A stretch of DNA of 64,000 nucleotides from JAWKHR01 sp041394725 (GTDB taxonomy: Bacteria; Acidobacteriota; Vicinamibacteria; Vicinamibacterales; SCN-69-37). The stretch lies in the NCBI GenBank assembly GCA_041394725.1, contig JAWKHR010000017.1, forward strand, positions 1-64,000, written 5' to 3'. Below, piece after piece: positions 37,701 through 46,621 of the stretch. Under the pieces are notes generated by a model. That model did no database searches. It was not told the DNA's origin and worked only from the letters and a program-made list of their open reading frames with translations. The translations under genes were made by a program, and so were the position numbers. Position 1 is the stretch's first letter; every line of letters starts with the position of its first letter.

Positions 37701-39290
37701 GCCGCTCCCGGCCGGGCGCTGGCGGCGGGGAACGTCCTGCCGTGGATCCACCCCGAACGACGCGGCCAGGCGCCGACGGTGACGTTCACCTACTCCGCGT
37801 TCGCCTCCAAGGACCCGAAGCTCGTCGTCAGCTACACGCTCAGCGCCGACGCCGGCGCCGATCCGACCGTGGTGACGCGCACGCTGGCGCCGGTGACGGT
37901 GCCCGAGCCCTACGTCTACCTGGCCGAGACCGCCGCCGGGCCCGACGCGCTCGGGCGCGTCGGGCTGCTCGTCACGCTGCCGAACGCCGACCCGCTGCCC
38001 CGCCTGGCGACGCTGCTCGACCGGCTGTCGCGCCTGCAGGCCGACGGCGTCTTCGGCGACGCGTTCCCGCTCGGCGGCGTGCGTCGCGTGTCGATCCGGC
38101 TCGAGGCGCCCGGCGCGGTGAGCACGCGGACGTACACGGCCTCGGCACCGGTGCGTGACGTCGCGCCGCCCGCGCCCTACCCCGGCGAACGCCTGGTGAC
38201 GTGGGACCACGTCATCAGTCCCGACGAGAGCGAGCGCATCGCGCACACGCTCGGGACGCTCCCGAACGTCACGACCTACGTCGCGGGCCGGTCGTACCAG
38301 GGCCGGCCGGTCTCCGTGATGGAGATCCACCTGCCGATGGAAGCCGAGCTCGTCTCGCAGGCCAAGCTGAACGTGTGGAAGCCGGTCCTCTCGATCGTGG
38401 GCCGGCAGCACGCCAACGAGGTCTCCTCGACCTCGCACATCCTGCGGCTCGCCGAGCTGCTCGCGACCGATCCCCAGTACGAGCGCTACCTGCGGAAGAT
38501 GAACGTCGTGATCCAGCCGGTCATGAACCCGGACGGCGCGGCGCTCGCCTACGAGCTGCAGAAGCTCACGCCGACGCACTGCCTGCACGCGGGCCGTTAC
38601 AGCGCGCTCGGCCCGGACGTGCCCGGCCAGGCCAACGTGCCCGATACGCTGCTCACCGAGGCGCTCGTGCTCCGCGACGTGTCGCAGCGCTGGGTCGCCG
38701 ACGTGTCGCTGAACCCGCACGGCTACCCGTCGCACGAGTGGGTCCACCAGTTCGCCAACTACAACCCGAAGGGCTTCCGGTCCTACTGGATCCCGCGCGG
38801 CTGGTACACGACGGCCCGCGCCGTCGAGGACCCGCGCCTGAAGGTGTACGGCGACACGGTGGAGGCGATGCTCGGCTACATCTCGCGCGAGGTCTCGCGC
38901 GACCCGGAGGTCAAGGCCACCAACCTCCGCATCTACGATCGGTACAACCGCTGGACGACGCGGTGGCAGCCGCACGTCTACGACCTGGAGATCCACGACG
39001 ACACGGCGATCTACCACCGGCGCACGGGCAGCGGCGTGTCGGTCGCGTCGCCGCAGTCGGCCGTGCGGCCGACCGCCTTCTCGGGCAGCACCGAGGCGAT
39101 GGACGAGACCGCCCAGGGCCCGTGGCTCGACCTGGTCACGCGGATGGGCTTCGGCTACCTGATGGCCTCGGTGCACTTCCTGGACGAGGCCGAGTACGCG
39201 CTCTACCGGATGGAGGGGGAATCGGGCGCGAGCGTCCGCATCGCGGTGCTGCGGCCACGACCGGTGAAGGCAGGGACGGCCTCCCGATGA
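34721..39290 (+). pseudogene. Large exported M14-family metallocarboxypeptidase, frameshifted twice
   Basis: About 1,520 residues once two lesions are repaired. GTG 34721 opens a signal peptide (FRLALILPGLLLAPGVVSS). The N-terminal half holds two copies of one unit: a DxNGD-like calcium-type motif (DRNGDDQID; DDDGDGVAD), then GARLGLETSGLTLPL / AARLGLESTGLSLPL, and PYLWNVIGRE / PYLWAIGRGE. The frame shifts once in the Gly/Arg-rich tract between 35640 and 35740 and again near 35937 (one C short), after which it is open to 39290. A Gly/Ala/Arg tandem tract (37046-37200) links to the C-terminal M14 domain: YQGRPVSVMEI, zinc motif GRQHANEVSS (HxxE), MNPDGAALA, and the third ligand region LNPHGYPSHEW. 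It probably cleaves peptides outside the cell. The lesions may be sequencing errors. Confidence 0.75.
37046..37200 (+). repeat. Gly/Ala/Arg-coding tandem repeat inside the M14 gene
   Basis: Degenerate repeats of about 18-24 bases containing GCGCCGGTGGTGGCCGC encode a long run of GGAGGGRAG-like sequence, a flexible linker before the peptidase domain. Copy number is likely to vary between strains. Confidence 0.8.
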
Positions 39291-39409
39291 CGGCGGCGCG
39301 TCCGTGGCCCGGGGCGCTCTGAGGCCGGCGGGCGGGTCCTCGACCGCCGATCTCGACGGTCACCCGATCGGGTTTGACGCGACCGAGCCGGCGACGGAGA
39401 ATGCCGCCC

Positions 39410-40674
39410 ATGCACCGACGAGACTTCCTCCGGACGGCCGGCGCCGGCCTCACCGCGGCGACCGTGGCGATGACGCCGCGCGAACGCGCCCTGGCATAGG
39501 CCTTCGAGGAGAAGACGCGGCTGGATCGGATGGCCGGCTGCTCGTGGCCGATCCGCAGCCTGTTCAAGACGCGCGCCGGCCGGACGCGGCGGCGGGCGCG
39601 CGGCGGCGCGGCGGGACGTGGTGACGCGGCGGACGCGGCGGCGCGGCCGGGGGTCGCGGCGACGCCACGGCGGCGCGCGGGCGGGCCCAGGCGCCGGCCG
39701 GCGTGCCCGGCATTCCCGCCGATCGCGATCGGACCAGCAGCGCGGAGATGAAGCAGCGCTACGGCGAGATCACGATGCTGGACTTCCCGCAGTTCGTGAA
39801 GGACACGTTCCCGGGCGTGCGGCGGCTGGACGTCTTCTCGGGCCTGTTCGGCGACGTGACCGACGACACGATGTTCATCACCGCGACCGAGGGTGGCGGT
39901 GGCGGCGCCGGCTTCGACCCGATGAGCCCGTCGGGCCGGAAGTGGCTGGACCAGTTCGCCAACACGCTGGCGAAGACCGGCACGAAGGTGCAGCACGTCT
40001 CGAACAACGCGCCATTCGCCCTGGCCGACTTCGGCTCTCCCGAGGCCGACGCGCGCCGGAAGGCCGGGGTCGCGATGGCGAAGCGCTGGCTGGAGGGGTG
40101 CGCCGTGCTCGGCCCGGTGTCGATGCGCATGAACTCGCCGCAGGCGCTCGGGCCGTCGATCCGCCCCAACGCCATCCCGCGGAGCGCCGACGGCTACCCG
40201 CGCAACCTCGACCTCGTGCCGCTGCTCGACGCCGCCATCGAGTCCTACAAGGAGATGGCCGACTTCGGCGGGGACCTCGGCATCAAGGTCACGTTCGAGA
40301 ACCACTGGGGCCTGGCCGCCGACCCGATGAACCTCCGGATCATGGTGGACACGATCAACCACCCCTACTGCGACGTCACGCCGGACTTCTGCAACTGGGA
40401 ACACGAGTACATGCTCTTCAACGGCCTGAAGGCGCTCGCGCCCTACTCGACCTCGAACGTCCACGCGAAGTACTGGGACCGGTGGGGCGAGAAGAACGAC
40501 GTGCAGCGCAGCGTGCGCATCATGCTCGCCGGCGGCTTCACGGGCACGTTCGCGCTCGAGTACGAGGCCGGGCCGCTCAACGGGGTCGAGGGCGCGAAGT
40601 ACCTCTACCGCGAGGTGCTCGCCGCGCTCACGACGCCGACGCCCGTCATCGGCGATCGGCCCACGGCGGACTGA
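39410..40674 (+). pseudogene. Tat-exported sugar isomerase/epimerase-like TIM barrel, interrupted
   Basis: ATG 39410 encodes a Tat leader (MHRRDFLRTAGAGLTAATVA). An amber TAG follows at codon 30 (39497-39499), where the reading frame otherwise continues sensibly (FEEKTRLDRMAGCSWPIRSL). A frameshift in the Gly/Arg-rich tract 39570-39700 then moves to the frame of MKQRYGEITMLDFPQF, which stays open to 40674. The barrel resembles xylose isomerase-like/AP endonuclease 2-like epimerases (HVSNNAPFALADFGS, IKVTFENHWGLAADP, DVTPDFCNWEHEYMLF, GTFALEYEAGP). If it is intact in reality it is an exported sugar-modifying protein. As read it would yield only a short peptide or a product from a start after 39700. 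Nonsense plus indel makes true decay more plausible here than elsewhere. Confidence 0.72.
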
Positions 40675-40716
40675 CGGCAGCGACGGCGTGACGTTCGACA
40701 CCGATCAGGAGGGATC

Positions 40717-41145
40717 ATGACGCGCGAGGCCATCGAGGCCTTCTTCGACGAGCGCAGCCGCCTGTGGGCCGCGCGCGACATGGACGGCCTGGCCGACGGC
40801 CACGCCGAGGACGGCACCGTGGACAGCCCGATGTTCGGGCACCGCCGCGGACGTGCCGCCATCCGCGACGCCTACCGCGCGCTGCTGGCCACGTTTCCCG
40901 ACTGGGCCCTGACCTCGCAGGACCTGCTCATCGACGGCGACCGCGTGGCGCAGGTCTTCCAGGCCACCGCGACGCACGTCGGCGACTTCCTCGGCCTCCA
41001 GGGCACGAACCGCCGCTTCGTGATCCAGGGCGTGCGCCTGTTCACGATGCGAGACGGCCTGGTCGCGCACGAACGGCGGCTGTACGACTTCACCGGCCTG
41101 CTCATTCAGGTCGGCATCCTGCGCGGCAAGCCGGCGAAGGACTGA
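40717..41145 (+). CDS. SnoaL-like NTF2-fold protein
   Basis: 142 residues, small cytoplasmic alpha/beta cone. The pattern MTREAIEAFFDERSRLWAAR, DMDGLADGHAEDGTVDSPMF, GRAAIRDAYRALLATFPDW and FVIQGVRLFTMRDGLVAHER matches the SnoaL/ester-cyclase group of NTF2-like proteins, some of which act on polyketides; most have no known substrate. A perfect AGGAGGG Shine-Dalgarno (40707-40713) precedes the ATG. It follows the interrupted epimerase-like gene by 42 bases and may belong to its transcript. Nothing odd in composition. Confidence 0.85.
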   Translation: MTREAIEAFFDERSRLWAARDMDGLADGHAEDGTVDSPMFGHRRGRAAIRDAYRALLATFPDWALTSQDLLIDGDRVAQVFQATATHVGDFLGLQGTNRRFVIQGVRLFTMRDGLVAHERRLYDFTGLLIQVGILRGKPAKD

Positions 41146-41230
41146 GCCTGCGGCTGGGGCCGCGCCAGCACCCCTCTTCATGCCGGCCGGGCGCGCGGCC
41201 TTCGTCCCGTCCTGGTTGAGCCCTCCGTAC

Positions 41231-41248
41231 ACGTTCCTGTAAGAACGT
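41231..41248. promoter_or_regulatory. ACGTTC-N6-GAACGT inverted repeat before the CAP lipoprotein
   Basis: A perfect 6-bp dyad with central CTGTAA lies about 60 bases before the ATG at 41309, in an otherwise featureless 160-base gap. It could be an operator; no regulator can be named. Confidence 0.3.
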
Positions 41249-41308
41249 CCGGTCTCGGCCCGCGGGCCGGGGCCCGGAGCGGCCCGGCCTCCCGGGATCG
41301 CGGCTGGC

Positions 41309-42880
41309 ATGAGAGTTGGATTGTCCCCGTCGATGCCGCAGACGATCGACGGTGACGGTTTCGTGCGTGAGCTGCGCGCCAGGCTCGCCGGCCGCGCGGG
41401 ACGCGTGCTCATCACCCTCGCCCTGGGCCTGGCCGCAGCCTGCTCGTCGAAGGCGCCGACGGCGCCGGAGCCGACGACACCCGCGCCCACCGCGCTCGCG
41501 ATCGCCTCACAGCCACAGAGCCAGACCGCCACGCTCGGCGGCACCCTCACGCTGAACGTCCAGAGCTCGGGCGCCGACGGCGCGGGCGTCACGTTCCAGT
41601 GGTACGCGGGCGAGAGCGGCGACACGGCACGGCCGATCGCGGGCGCCACCGGCGCCACCTACACGACGCCCCGGCTGATTGCGACGAGCCGCTATTGGGT
41701 CCGGATCTCCGACGGAACCCGCACGGTGGACTCGGCGACGGCCACGATCACGATCGCGCCACCCTCGGGCGGCCCCGGTCCGGCTCCGGTGATTACGACC
41801 CAGCCGGAGAACGACCTCATCAAGACCGGGCACACCGCCAAGCTCGACGTCGGCGTCACCGGCGCCGGGCCGATCAGCTACCAGTGGTTCCGGGGCGCCG
41901 CGGGCGATACGTCGTCGCCCCTCCTCGAGGCCACGACCGACGTCTACTGGACGCCGGCCCTCGACACCACGACGCGCTACTGGGTCCGGGTCTGGAACGG
42001 GGCGGGCATGGCGGACTCGGAGACGGCGACGATTGCCGTCGCCGACGACCCGTCGCCGCCGCCGTCCAATCCGGGTGCGCCGGCACCGGCGCCCGACCCG
42101 GGACCCGCGCCGGGCCCGTCCGACCCGACCCCGCCGGCCCCGGCACCGCCGCCCGACCCCGGCGTCCCGCCGCCGTCCGGCACGGCGCCCGCGATCACGA
42201 TGCAGCCGACCGGCGGCACGCTCTCCCCCGGCCAGGCCGCCACGATGACCGTCGGTGCGACCGGGAGCGGACCGCTCGCTTATCAGTGGTACGTCGGTCC
42301 CAGCGGGGCGACCGGTTCGCCGATCGCGGGCGCGACCGGGGCAAGCTACATGACGCCGTCGGTGTTCTCGACGACGACCTACTGGGTGCGGGTGTCGAAC
42401 CCGTACGGCACGGTGGACTCGAACGGCGCGACGGTCACGGTCGTCAGCGGGTCTTCATCCGCGGCGTTCGAGGACGAAGTGCTGTCGCTCGTCAACGCGC
42501 GGCGCGCCGCGGGAGCGACCTGCGGCGGCACGCCCTACCCTGCGGTGGGTCCGCTGGCGATGAACGAGACGCTGCGCCAGGTGGCGCGGGCCCACAGTCT
42601 GGACATGGCCGTCAACGGCTACTTCTCTCACACGAGCCTCGACGGTCGCACGTTCGACCAGCGCATGAGCGACGGCGGCTACGGCGGCCCGTACCCCTGG
42701 GGCGAGAACATCGCCGCCGGCTACGGGTCACCGGCCTCGGTCGTGGACGGCTGGATGAACAGCCCCGGCCATTGCACCAACATCATGAAGGCGACCTACA
42801 AGGTGATCGGGGTCGGCCACGCCCAGCTGTCCGGCTCACCCTACGGGGTCTACTGGACGCAGGACTTCGGCGGGGGCTAG
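41309..42880 (+). CDS. Lipoprotein with Ig-like repeats and C-terminal CAP (SCP) domain
   Basis: 523 residues. A leader ending in LGLAAACSS is a likely lipobox, giving a surface or periplasmic lipoprotein. Three Ig-like domains share a common pattern: ITTQPENDLIKTG / ITMQPTGGTLSPG with YQWFRGAAGD / YQWYVGPSGA and RYWVRVWNG / TYWVRVSNP. A proline-rich stalk (about residues 250-290) separates the second and third. The last 130 residues form a CAP domain: VNARRAAGATCGG, ARAHSLDMAVNGYFSHTSLD, GENIAAGYGSPASVVDGWM and SPGHCTNIMKATYKVIGVG. Bacterial CAP proteins have no single known activity. Start ATG 41309 gives a long n-region; later in-frame starts (for example GTG 41363) are possible. Confidence 0.85.
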   Translation: MRVGLSPSMPQTIDGDGFVRELRARLAGRAGRVLITLALGLAAACSSKAPTAPEPTTPAPTALAIASQPQSQTATLGGTLTLNVQSSGADGAGVTFQWYAGESGDTARPIAGATGATYTTPRLIATSRYWVRISDGTRTVDSATATITIAPPSGGPGPAPVITTQPENDLIKTGHTAKLDVGVTGAGPISYQWFRGAAGDTSSPLLEATTDVYWTPALDTTTRYWVRVWNGAGMADSETATIAVADDPSPPPSNPGAPAPAPDPGPAPGPSDPTPPAPAPPPDPGVPPPSGTAPAITMQPTGGTLSPGQAATMTVGATGSGPLAYQWYVGPSGATGSPIAGATGASYMTPSVFSTTTYWVRVSNPYGTVDSNGATVTVVSGSSSAAFEDEVLSLVNARRAAGATCGGTPYPAVGPLAMNETLRQVARAHSLDMAVNGYFSHTSLDGRTFDQRMSDGGYGGPYPWGENIAAGYGSPASVVDGWMNSPGHCTNIMKATYKVIGVGHAQLSGSPYGVYWTQDFGGG

Positions 42881-42935
42881 AAAAAACAAACGAAACCGGG
42901 CCGACTCACGTCTCATACGCGAGAGGCGATATTTC

Positions 42936-43091
42936 ATGGGTTTCTTCAGCAAAATCTTCTCTGGCAAGAACGAGCCGGCCAAGCGGGTCCGAATCTGCGT
43001 CGAATGCGGAATGCCCGTTGGCGAACACAAGGACTGGTGCAGCATCCTGCGGACCCAGCAGGAGATGGACGCCAAGGCGGCGGCGAAGTAA
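42936..43091 (+). CDS. Small zinc-ribbon-like protein, 51 residues
   Basis: A short gene with GAGAGG Shine-Dalgarno nine bases before the ATG. The product begins MGFFSKIFSGKNEPAK, then RICVECGMPVGEHKDWCS, giving Cys 21, Cys 24, His 31 and Cys 35 as a possible CxxC-H-C zinc site, and ends in an Ala/Lys-rich helix. Codon use is less GC-rich than that of its neighbours (AAA, TTC, TCT, ATC). The amphipathic FFSKIF start could touch membranes. No family was recognised. It sits between the CAP gene and a hairpin at 43151-43169. Confidence 0.7.
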   Translation: MGFFSKIFSGKNEPAKRVRICVECGMPVGEHKDWCSILRTQQEMDAKAAAK

Positions 43092-43150
43092 TCCCGCTCC
43101 GCGACAAGATCCGCGACAAAGTAGGTCGAACGACTGAAAATCGCCTGAGG

Positions 43151-43169
43151 GGCCCGTCAGAGACGGGCC
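43151..43169. terminator. Hairpin between convergent genes
   Basis: Perfect 8-bp stem GGCCCGTC/GACGGGCC with an AGA loop, 60 bases after the small zinc-ribbon gene and 11 bases past the stop of the converging lipoprotein gene. It could end both transcripts, though there is no T-run on either strand. Confidence 0.45.
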
Positions 43170-43179
43170 GCGAACGACC

Positions 43180-43749
43180 TCAGGGCGCCGGCGGGCTCGG
43201 CACCGCCCGCATGAAGCCGGACAAGTGCCCGCGGGTGAGTTTCCACTCCCCGCCGATGAGCTGAAACACGCCGGTGAAATAGATGTAGGGCGCCGATTCC
43301 TGGACGCGGCCGTCCTGGTGCTGCCGGCGCGCCACCGCCCGGCCTCCCACCGCCGCGCCCTCGGGCCCGAGCACCACCACCTCGAGCTTCTCCCAGCGCA
43401 TCTCGAACGACTGCAGGCTCGCGAGCAGCTTGCCGGTGGCGTCTACGAACGCGTCCACGCCGTCGTACTCGCTGGCGAAGTCGAACAGCACGACGTCCTT
43501 CGCCATGATGGACGCCTGGACCGAGGCGTCGCGCTGGGCGGCGCCCTCCGCGAATCGCTGCATCTGCCTGGCGATGGCCGACTGGATTTCGGCCCGACGC
43601 TCCGGCGTGAGCGCGTCCGAGGCACAGGCGCCCGAGAGCATCAGGGTGGCGGCCGCGATCGACGCCGCGACCAGCCGGACGATCCTTCGCCAGCCGTGGC
43701 GCGCGACGGCACGAGCCGGCGGAAGCGACGTCATCGAGGCGATGTCCAT
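43180..43749 (-). CDS. DUF4440/NTF2-like lipoprotein
   Basis: 189 residues. A signal sequence ending LMLSGACASD fits a lipobox, placing it in the periplasm. The remainder is an NTF2-like fold of the DUF4440/SnoaL type: RAEIQSAIARQMQRFAEGAA, DASVQASIMAKDVVLFDFAS, GVDAFVDATGKLLASLQSFE and the final strands AAVGGRAVARRQHQDGR and FTGVFQLIGGEWKLTRGH. The ligand is unknown. The start at 43749 has an in-frame alternative ATG at 43734 (MTSLPPAR). It is followed by a hairpin and preceded by the cupin gene on the same strand, whose corrected stop leaves a 12-base gap. Confidence 0.82.
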   Translation of the reverse strand: MDIASMTSLPPARAVARHGWRRIVRLVAASIAAATLMLSGACASDALTPERRAEIQSAIARQMQRFAEGAAQRDASVQASIMAKDVVLFDFASEYDGVDAFVDATGKLLASLQSFEMRWEKLEVVVLGPEGAAVGGRAVARRQHQDGRVQESAPYIYFTGVFQLIGGEWKLTRGHLSGFMRAVPSPPAP

Positions 43750-43761
43750 GCTGGCCTCATG

Positions 43762-44327
43762 CTAGCGCAGGTCCGCGAAGGCCCGCAGCGGCCCGGCGAA
43801 GGCCTCGTCCGCCCCGGCAGGTCCGCGACGAAGCGGAAGTCCTCGAACTCGAATCCCGGCGCGACCGTGCACCCGGCGAGCGCGTAGCCGCCCCGCGGGC
43901 GTGCGGCCTGCCACCATCCAGCCGGCACCACGTGCACCGCGGCCACGCCGGGCGCGGTCGGCCCGAGCCGAATCGTCCGTACATCGCCACCGCGCGGGTC
44001 GCAGACGAACAGGTCCAGACCGCCGCCCTCGTAGAAGTGCCAGACCTCGTCGGATCCGACGACGTGCCAACGGCTGATCTCGCCGGCGCGAAGCAGGTAG
44101 TAGATCGTCGTGACCGCGGATCGCTCCCGGCCGTCCTGCCGGACGCGCGCGGGCGACCGGAACACCTCGGCGAAGTGCCCGCCCTCTGGATGGCGGCGGA
44201 GGGCCAGCGCGGTGACGAGCGCCTGCACGCGCGCAGCGTCGCGCGGTCCGGCCTCGCGGCCTGGTCCGGCTTCGCGGTCCGGCGGAACGTGGCGGTCCGG
44301 CCGCGTGTCGCCGCTTGATCCGGTCAT
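43762..44327 (-). pseudogene. DUF985-type cupin, frameshifted near its C-terminus
   Basis: About 188 residues. The cupin core is intact: RRHPEGGHFAEVFRS, TTIYYLLRAGEISRWHVVGS, EVWHFYEGGGLDLFVCDPRG, VVPAGWWQAARPRGGYALAG and FEFEDFRFVADLPG. After DLPG the frame lost one G in a run (43812-43815 on the plus strand has four C). With five it would read ADEAFAGPLRAFADLR and stop at 43762; as written the protein runs to 43731 with an unrelated tail. The lesion is after the fold, so function may survive. Substrate unknown. Its ATG overlaps the preceding gene's stop (ATGA). The first 25 residues are a charged Pro/Gly/Arg repeat. Confidence 0.8.
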
Positions 44328-45241
44328 GGCGGCCCCGGCGGCTCGGCACGATCGAGGTGCCGGCGATCCCAGTTCCCGAGCGTCGCCGCCGCGTCGTAGG
44401 TGGACTGCAGGAAGCTCAGCACCACCTCGTCCGGCGTGGACGAGGCGCGGACGACGTCGTAGGGCAGCACGAACTCGTGCAGGTCCTGGCTGTAGAACGC
44501 TCCGTCTGGCAGCGCGATCGTTCCCGCGTAGCCGTCGGGCTCCGGGTAGGCGTAGCTGTAGAAGAACGGGAACGGGTGCGGGCCTCCGCCGGGCCAGAAG
44601 CCGGCGCTCGAGACCTCGTGCGAGTACGCCTCGCGCGCGACCCAGTCGGGCAGGTACGGCACGCCGCCGGGGTGGACGGGCGCCGGGCGGCCCGAGAAAC
44701 GGGTGACGGCCAGGTCGAAGCTGCCCCAGAAGAAGTGCACGGGACTCACCTTGCCGATGAACCCGGCGCGGAACCGCTGCATCACGCGGTGCGCGTGGCC
44801 GAGGACGTGCGAGAAGCGTTCGACGGCGGCCGGGTCGTAGCTCGCGTGGGTGTGGTCGCGCGCGAACGGAATCGGCTGCTCGATCTCGTTCGGCCGGCCA
44901 TGGATCTTCACCGGCATGCCGAGGTCGTCGAGCGCGGCCATCACGGCGGCGTGGAAATCGGCGACCGTCCGCGGCTCGAGCCGGATCTCGCGCACCTGTC
45001 CGTCGCTCGTGCGCACGGCCAGCACGTGGGCGAGGAAGTCGAAGGCCAGCTCGAGGCTGCGCTGGTCGTACGGGATCGGTCCGGTCGTGAGGCCACGCGG
45101 CGTGACGTAGAGCGTCACGTGCCAGGAGTGGTTGATCCAGGGCGTGCGCGCGGTCCGGACCTTGCCGACGATCTGGGTCCAGAGGTGCAGCGTGTCCTTC
45201 GTGTCCGTCCAGGTGTCGAGCGCGAGTTCGGGCCAGGCCAT
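44324..45241 (-). CDS. DUF5996 family protein
   Basis: 305 residues, probably cytoplasmic. It belongs to the DUF5996 family, whose function is unknown: WPELALDTWTDTKDTLHLW, WHVTLYVTPRGLTTGPIPYD, FWGSFDLAVTRFSGR and SAGFWPGGG...FYSYAYPEPDG, with a C-terminal helix VVLSFLQSTYDAAATLGNWD. The chosen ATG (MAWPELAL) has an in-frame TTG two codons earlier. It is coupled to the downstream cupin by an ATGA overlap and is divergent from the PLP-enzyme gene, with about 60 bases between them. No membrane segment or signal peptide is present. Confidence 0.83.
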   Translation of the reverse strand: MAWPELALDTWTDTKDTLHLWTQIVGKVRTARTPWINHSWHVTLYVTPRGLTTGPIPYDQRSLELAFDFLAHVLAVRTSDGQVREIRLEPRTVADFHAAVMAALDDLGMPVKIHGRPNEIEQPIPFARDHTHASYDPAAVERFSHVLGHAHRVMQRFRAGFIGKVSPVHFFWGSFDLAVTRFSGRPAPVHPGGVPYLPDWVAREAYSHEVSSAGFWPGGGPHPFPFFYSYAYPEPDGYAGTIALPDGAFYSQDLHEFVLPYDVVRASSTPDEVVLSFLQSTYDAAATLGNWDRRHLDRAEPPGPP

Positions 45242-45283
45242 AAGCAAGGCTACCCGAGGCTCCCGGTGGCCTCAAGCGGCGCA

Positions 45284-45289
45284 TATACT
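45284..45289 (+). promoter_or_regulatory. -10-like TATACT before the PLP-enzyme gene
   Basis: TATACT ends 12 bases before the ATG at 45302 in GC-rich DNA, implying a very short leader. Confidence 0.4.
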
Positions 45290-45301
45290 CGACGGATCCC
45301 G

Positions 45302-46567
45302 ATGCCCGAGTCCCGCTGGCCCTCCGCACGGCTCGACCTCGGGTTCGCCCGGTCGCAGTTCCCCGCGCTGTCGAGCGACTGGGCGTTCATGGACAACGCG
45401 GGCGGCTCCCAGGTCCTGGCCGTGGTCGTCGATCGGATCCGCGAGTACCTGACGACCTCCAACGTGCAGCTGGGCGCCTCGTACGGCGTCTCGGTGCTCG
45501 CGGCGCGGCGTCAGCGCGAGGCACAGGCCAGCGTCGCCGAGTGGCTCAACGCGCACGACCCCTGCGAGGTGGTGATGGGGCCGTCGAGCACGATGCTGCT
45601 CCAGACGCTCGCGCGGGGCCTCGCGCCCTCGCTCGGCCCCGGGGACGAGATCGTCGTCACGCGCGTCGATCACGAGTCGAACATCGGCCCGTGGATGGCG
45701 CTCGAGTCGCGCGGCGTGACCGTGAAGGTGTGGGAGTTCGATCGGGAACGGTACGTGCTCGACCTCGAGCGGCTCGAGCGGCTGATGACGCCCCGGACCC
45801 GGCTCGTGGCCGTCACCCACGCCTCGAACATCCTCGGCGCGATCGTGCCCGTCGCCGAGATTGCGCGGCGGGTGCACCAGCGCGGCGCGCAGATCTGCGT
45901 GGACGGCGTGGCCTATGCGCCGCACCGCGCCATCGACGTGCGGGCCTGGAACGTGGACTACTACGTCTGCAGCTTCTACAAGGTCTTCGGCCCGCATCAC
46001 GCCGTGCTCTACGGGCGGCGCGACCGGCTGCTGGCGCTCGCCAACCAGTACCACTACTTCATCCCCGAGGACCGGATCCCGTACAAGCTGCAGCCGGGCA
46101 ACCCGAACTACGAGCTGTCGTACGGCGCCGCGGGCATCGCGGACTACCTGGTCGCGCTGGGCGAACGGGCGGGCGCGGCGCCCGGCGACTCGCGGCGCGC
46201 GCGCATCGAGGCGGCGTACGCGGGCATCGCGCGGCACGAGGCGGCGCTGGCCGCGCGCCTGCTGGAGTTCCTCGCCTCGCGCCAGGCCGTCCGTCTCCTC
46301 GGGCCGCCGACCGCGGACCCCGCGGTCCGCGTCCCCACGATCAGTTTCGTCGTGCGCGGGGTCACGCCGGACACCATCGTCGGCGCCACCGATCGCCGCC
46401 GTATCGGCATCCGACACGGCGACTTCCACGCGCGCCGGCTGGTCGAGGCGCTCGACCTCGACCCGGCGAGCGGCGTCGTGCGCGTGTCACTCGTCCACTA
46501 CAACTCGATCCGCGAGGTGGATCGGCTGATCGACGTGCTTTCCGGCGTGCTGCCAGCGAGCCGCTGA
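45302..46567 (+). CDS. Class V aminotransferase / cysteine desulfurase-like PLP enzyme
   Basis: 421 residues, cytoplasmic, fold type I. Landmarks are FMDNAGGSQV (residues about 29-38), GPSSTMLLQTLARGLAP (phosphate-binding), TRVDHESNIGPWMALESRGV (PLP-stacking His), the PLP Asp/His region CVDGVAYAPHRAIDV and the Schiff-base Lys in CSFYKVFGPHHAVLYGR. The mobile Cys loop of true NifS/IscS desulfurases is not evident, so it more likely belongs to the broad aminotransferase V/isopenicillin-epimerase-like group. The substrate is unknown. It is divergent from the DUF5996 gene and converges on the dienelactone hydrolase gene with 54 bases between. Confidence 0.85.
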   Translation: MPESRWPSARLDLGFARSQFPALSSDWAFMDNAGGSQVLAVVVDRIREYLTTSNVQLGASYGVSVLAARRQREAQASVAEWLNAHDPCEVVMGPSSTMLLQTLARGLAPSLGPGDEIVVTRVDHESNIGPWMALESRGVTVKVWEFDRERYVLDLERLERLMTPRTRLVAVTHASNILGAIVPVAEIARRVHQRGAQICVDGVAYAPHRAIDVRAWNVDYYVCSFYKVFGPHHAVLYGRRDRLLALANQYHYFIPEDRIPYKLQPGNPNYELSYGAAGIADYLVALGERAGAAPGDSRRARIEAAYAGIARHEAALAARLLEFLASRQAVRLLGPPTADPAVRVPTISFVVRGVTPDTIVGATDRRRIGIRHGDFHARRLVEALDLDPASGVVRVSLVHYNSIREVDRLIDVLSGVLPASR

Positions 46568-46621
46568 CGCCGGCCGCGGTCCGGCCGGTGCCGGCGGCCC
46601 GACCCGACGCAACGCCGGGGC

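Noticed and set aside
41146..41308. Decayed TGAAGG element after the SnoaL gene
   Set aside because: Only AAGGACTGA at the stop and one CTTCATG are present, without stems or arms.
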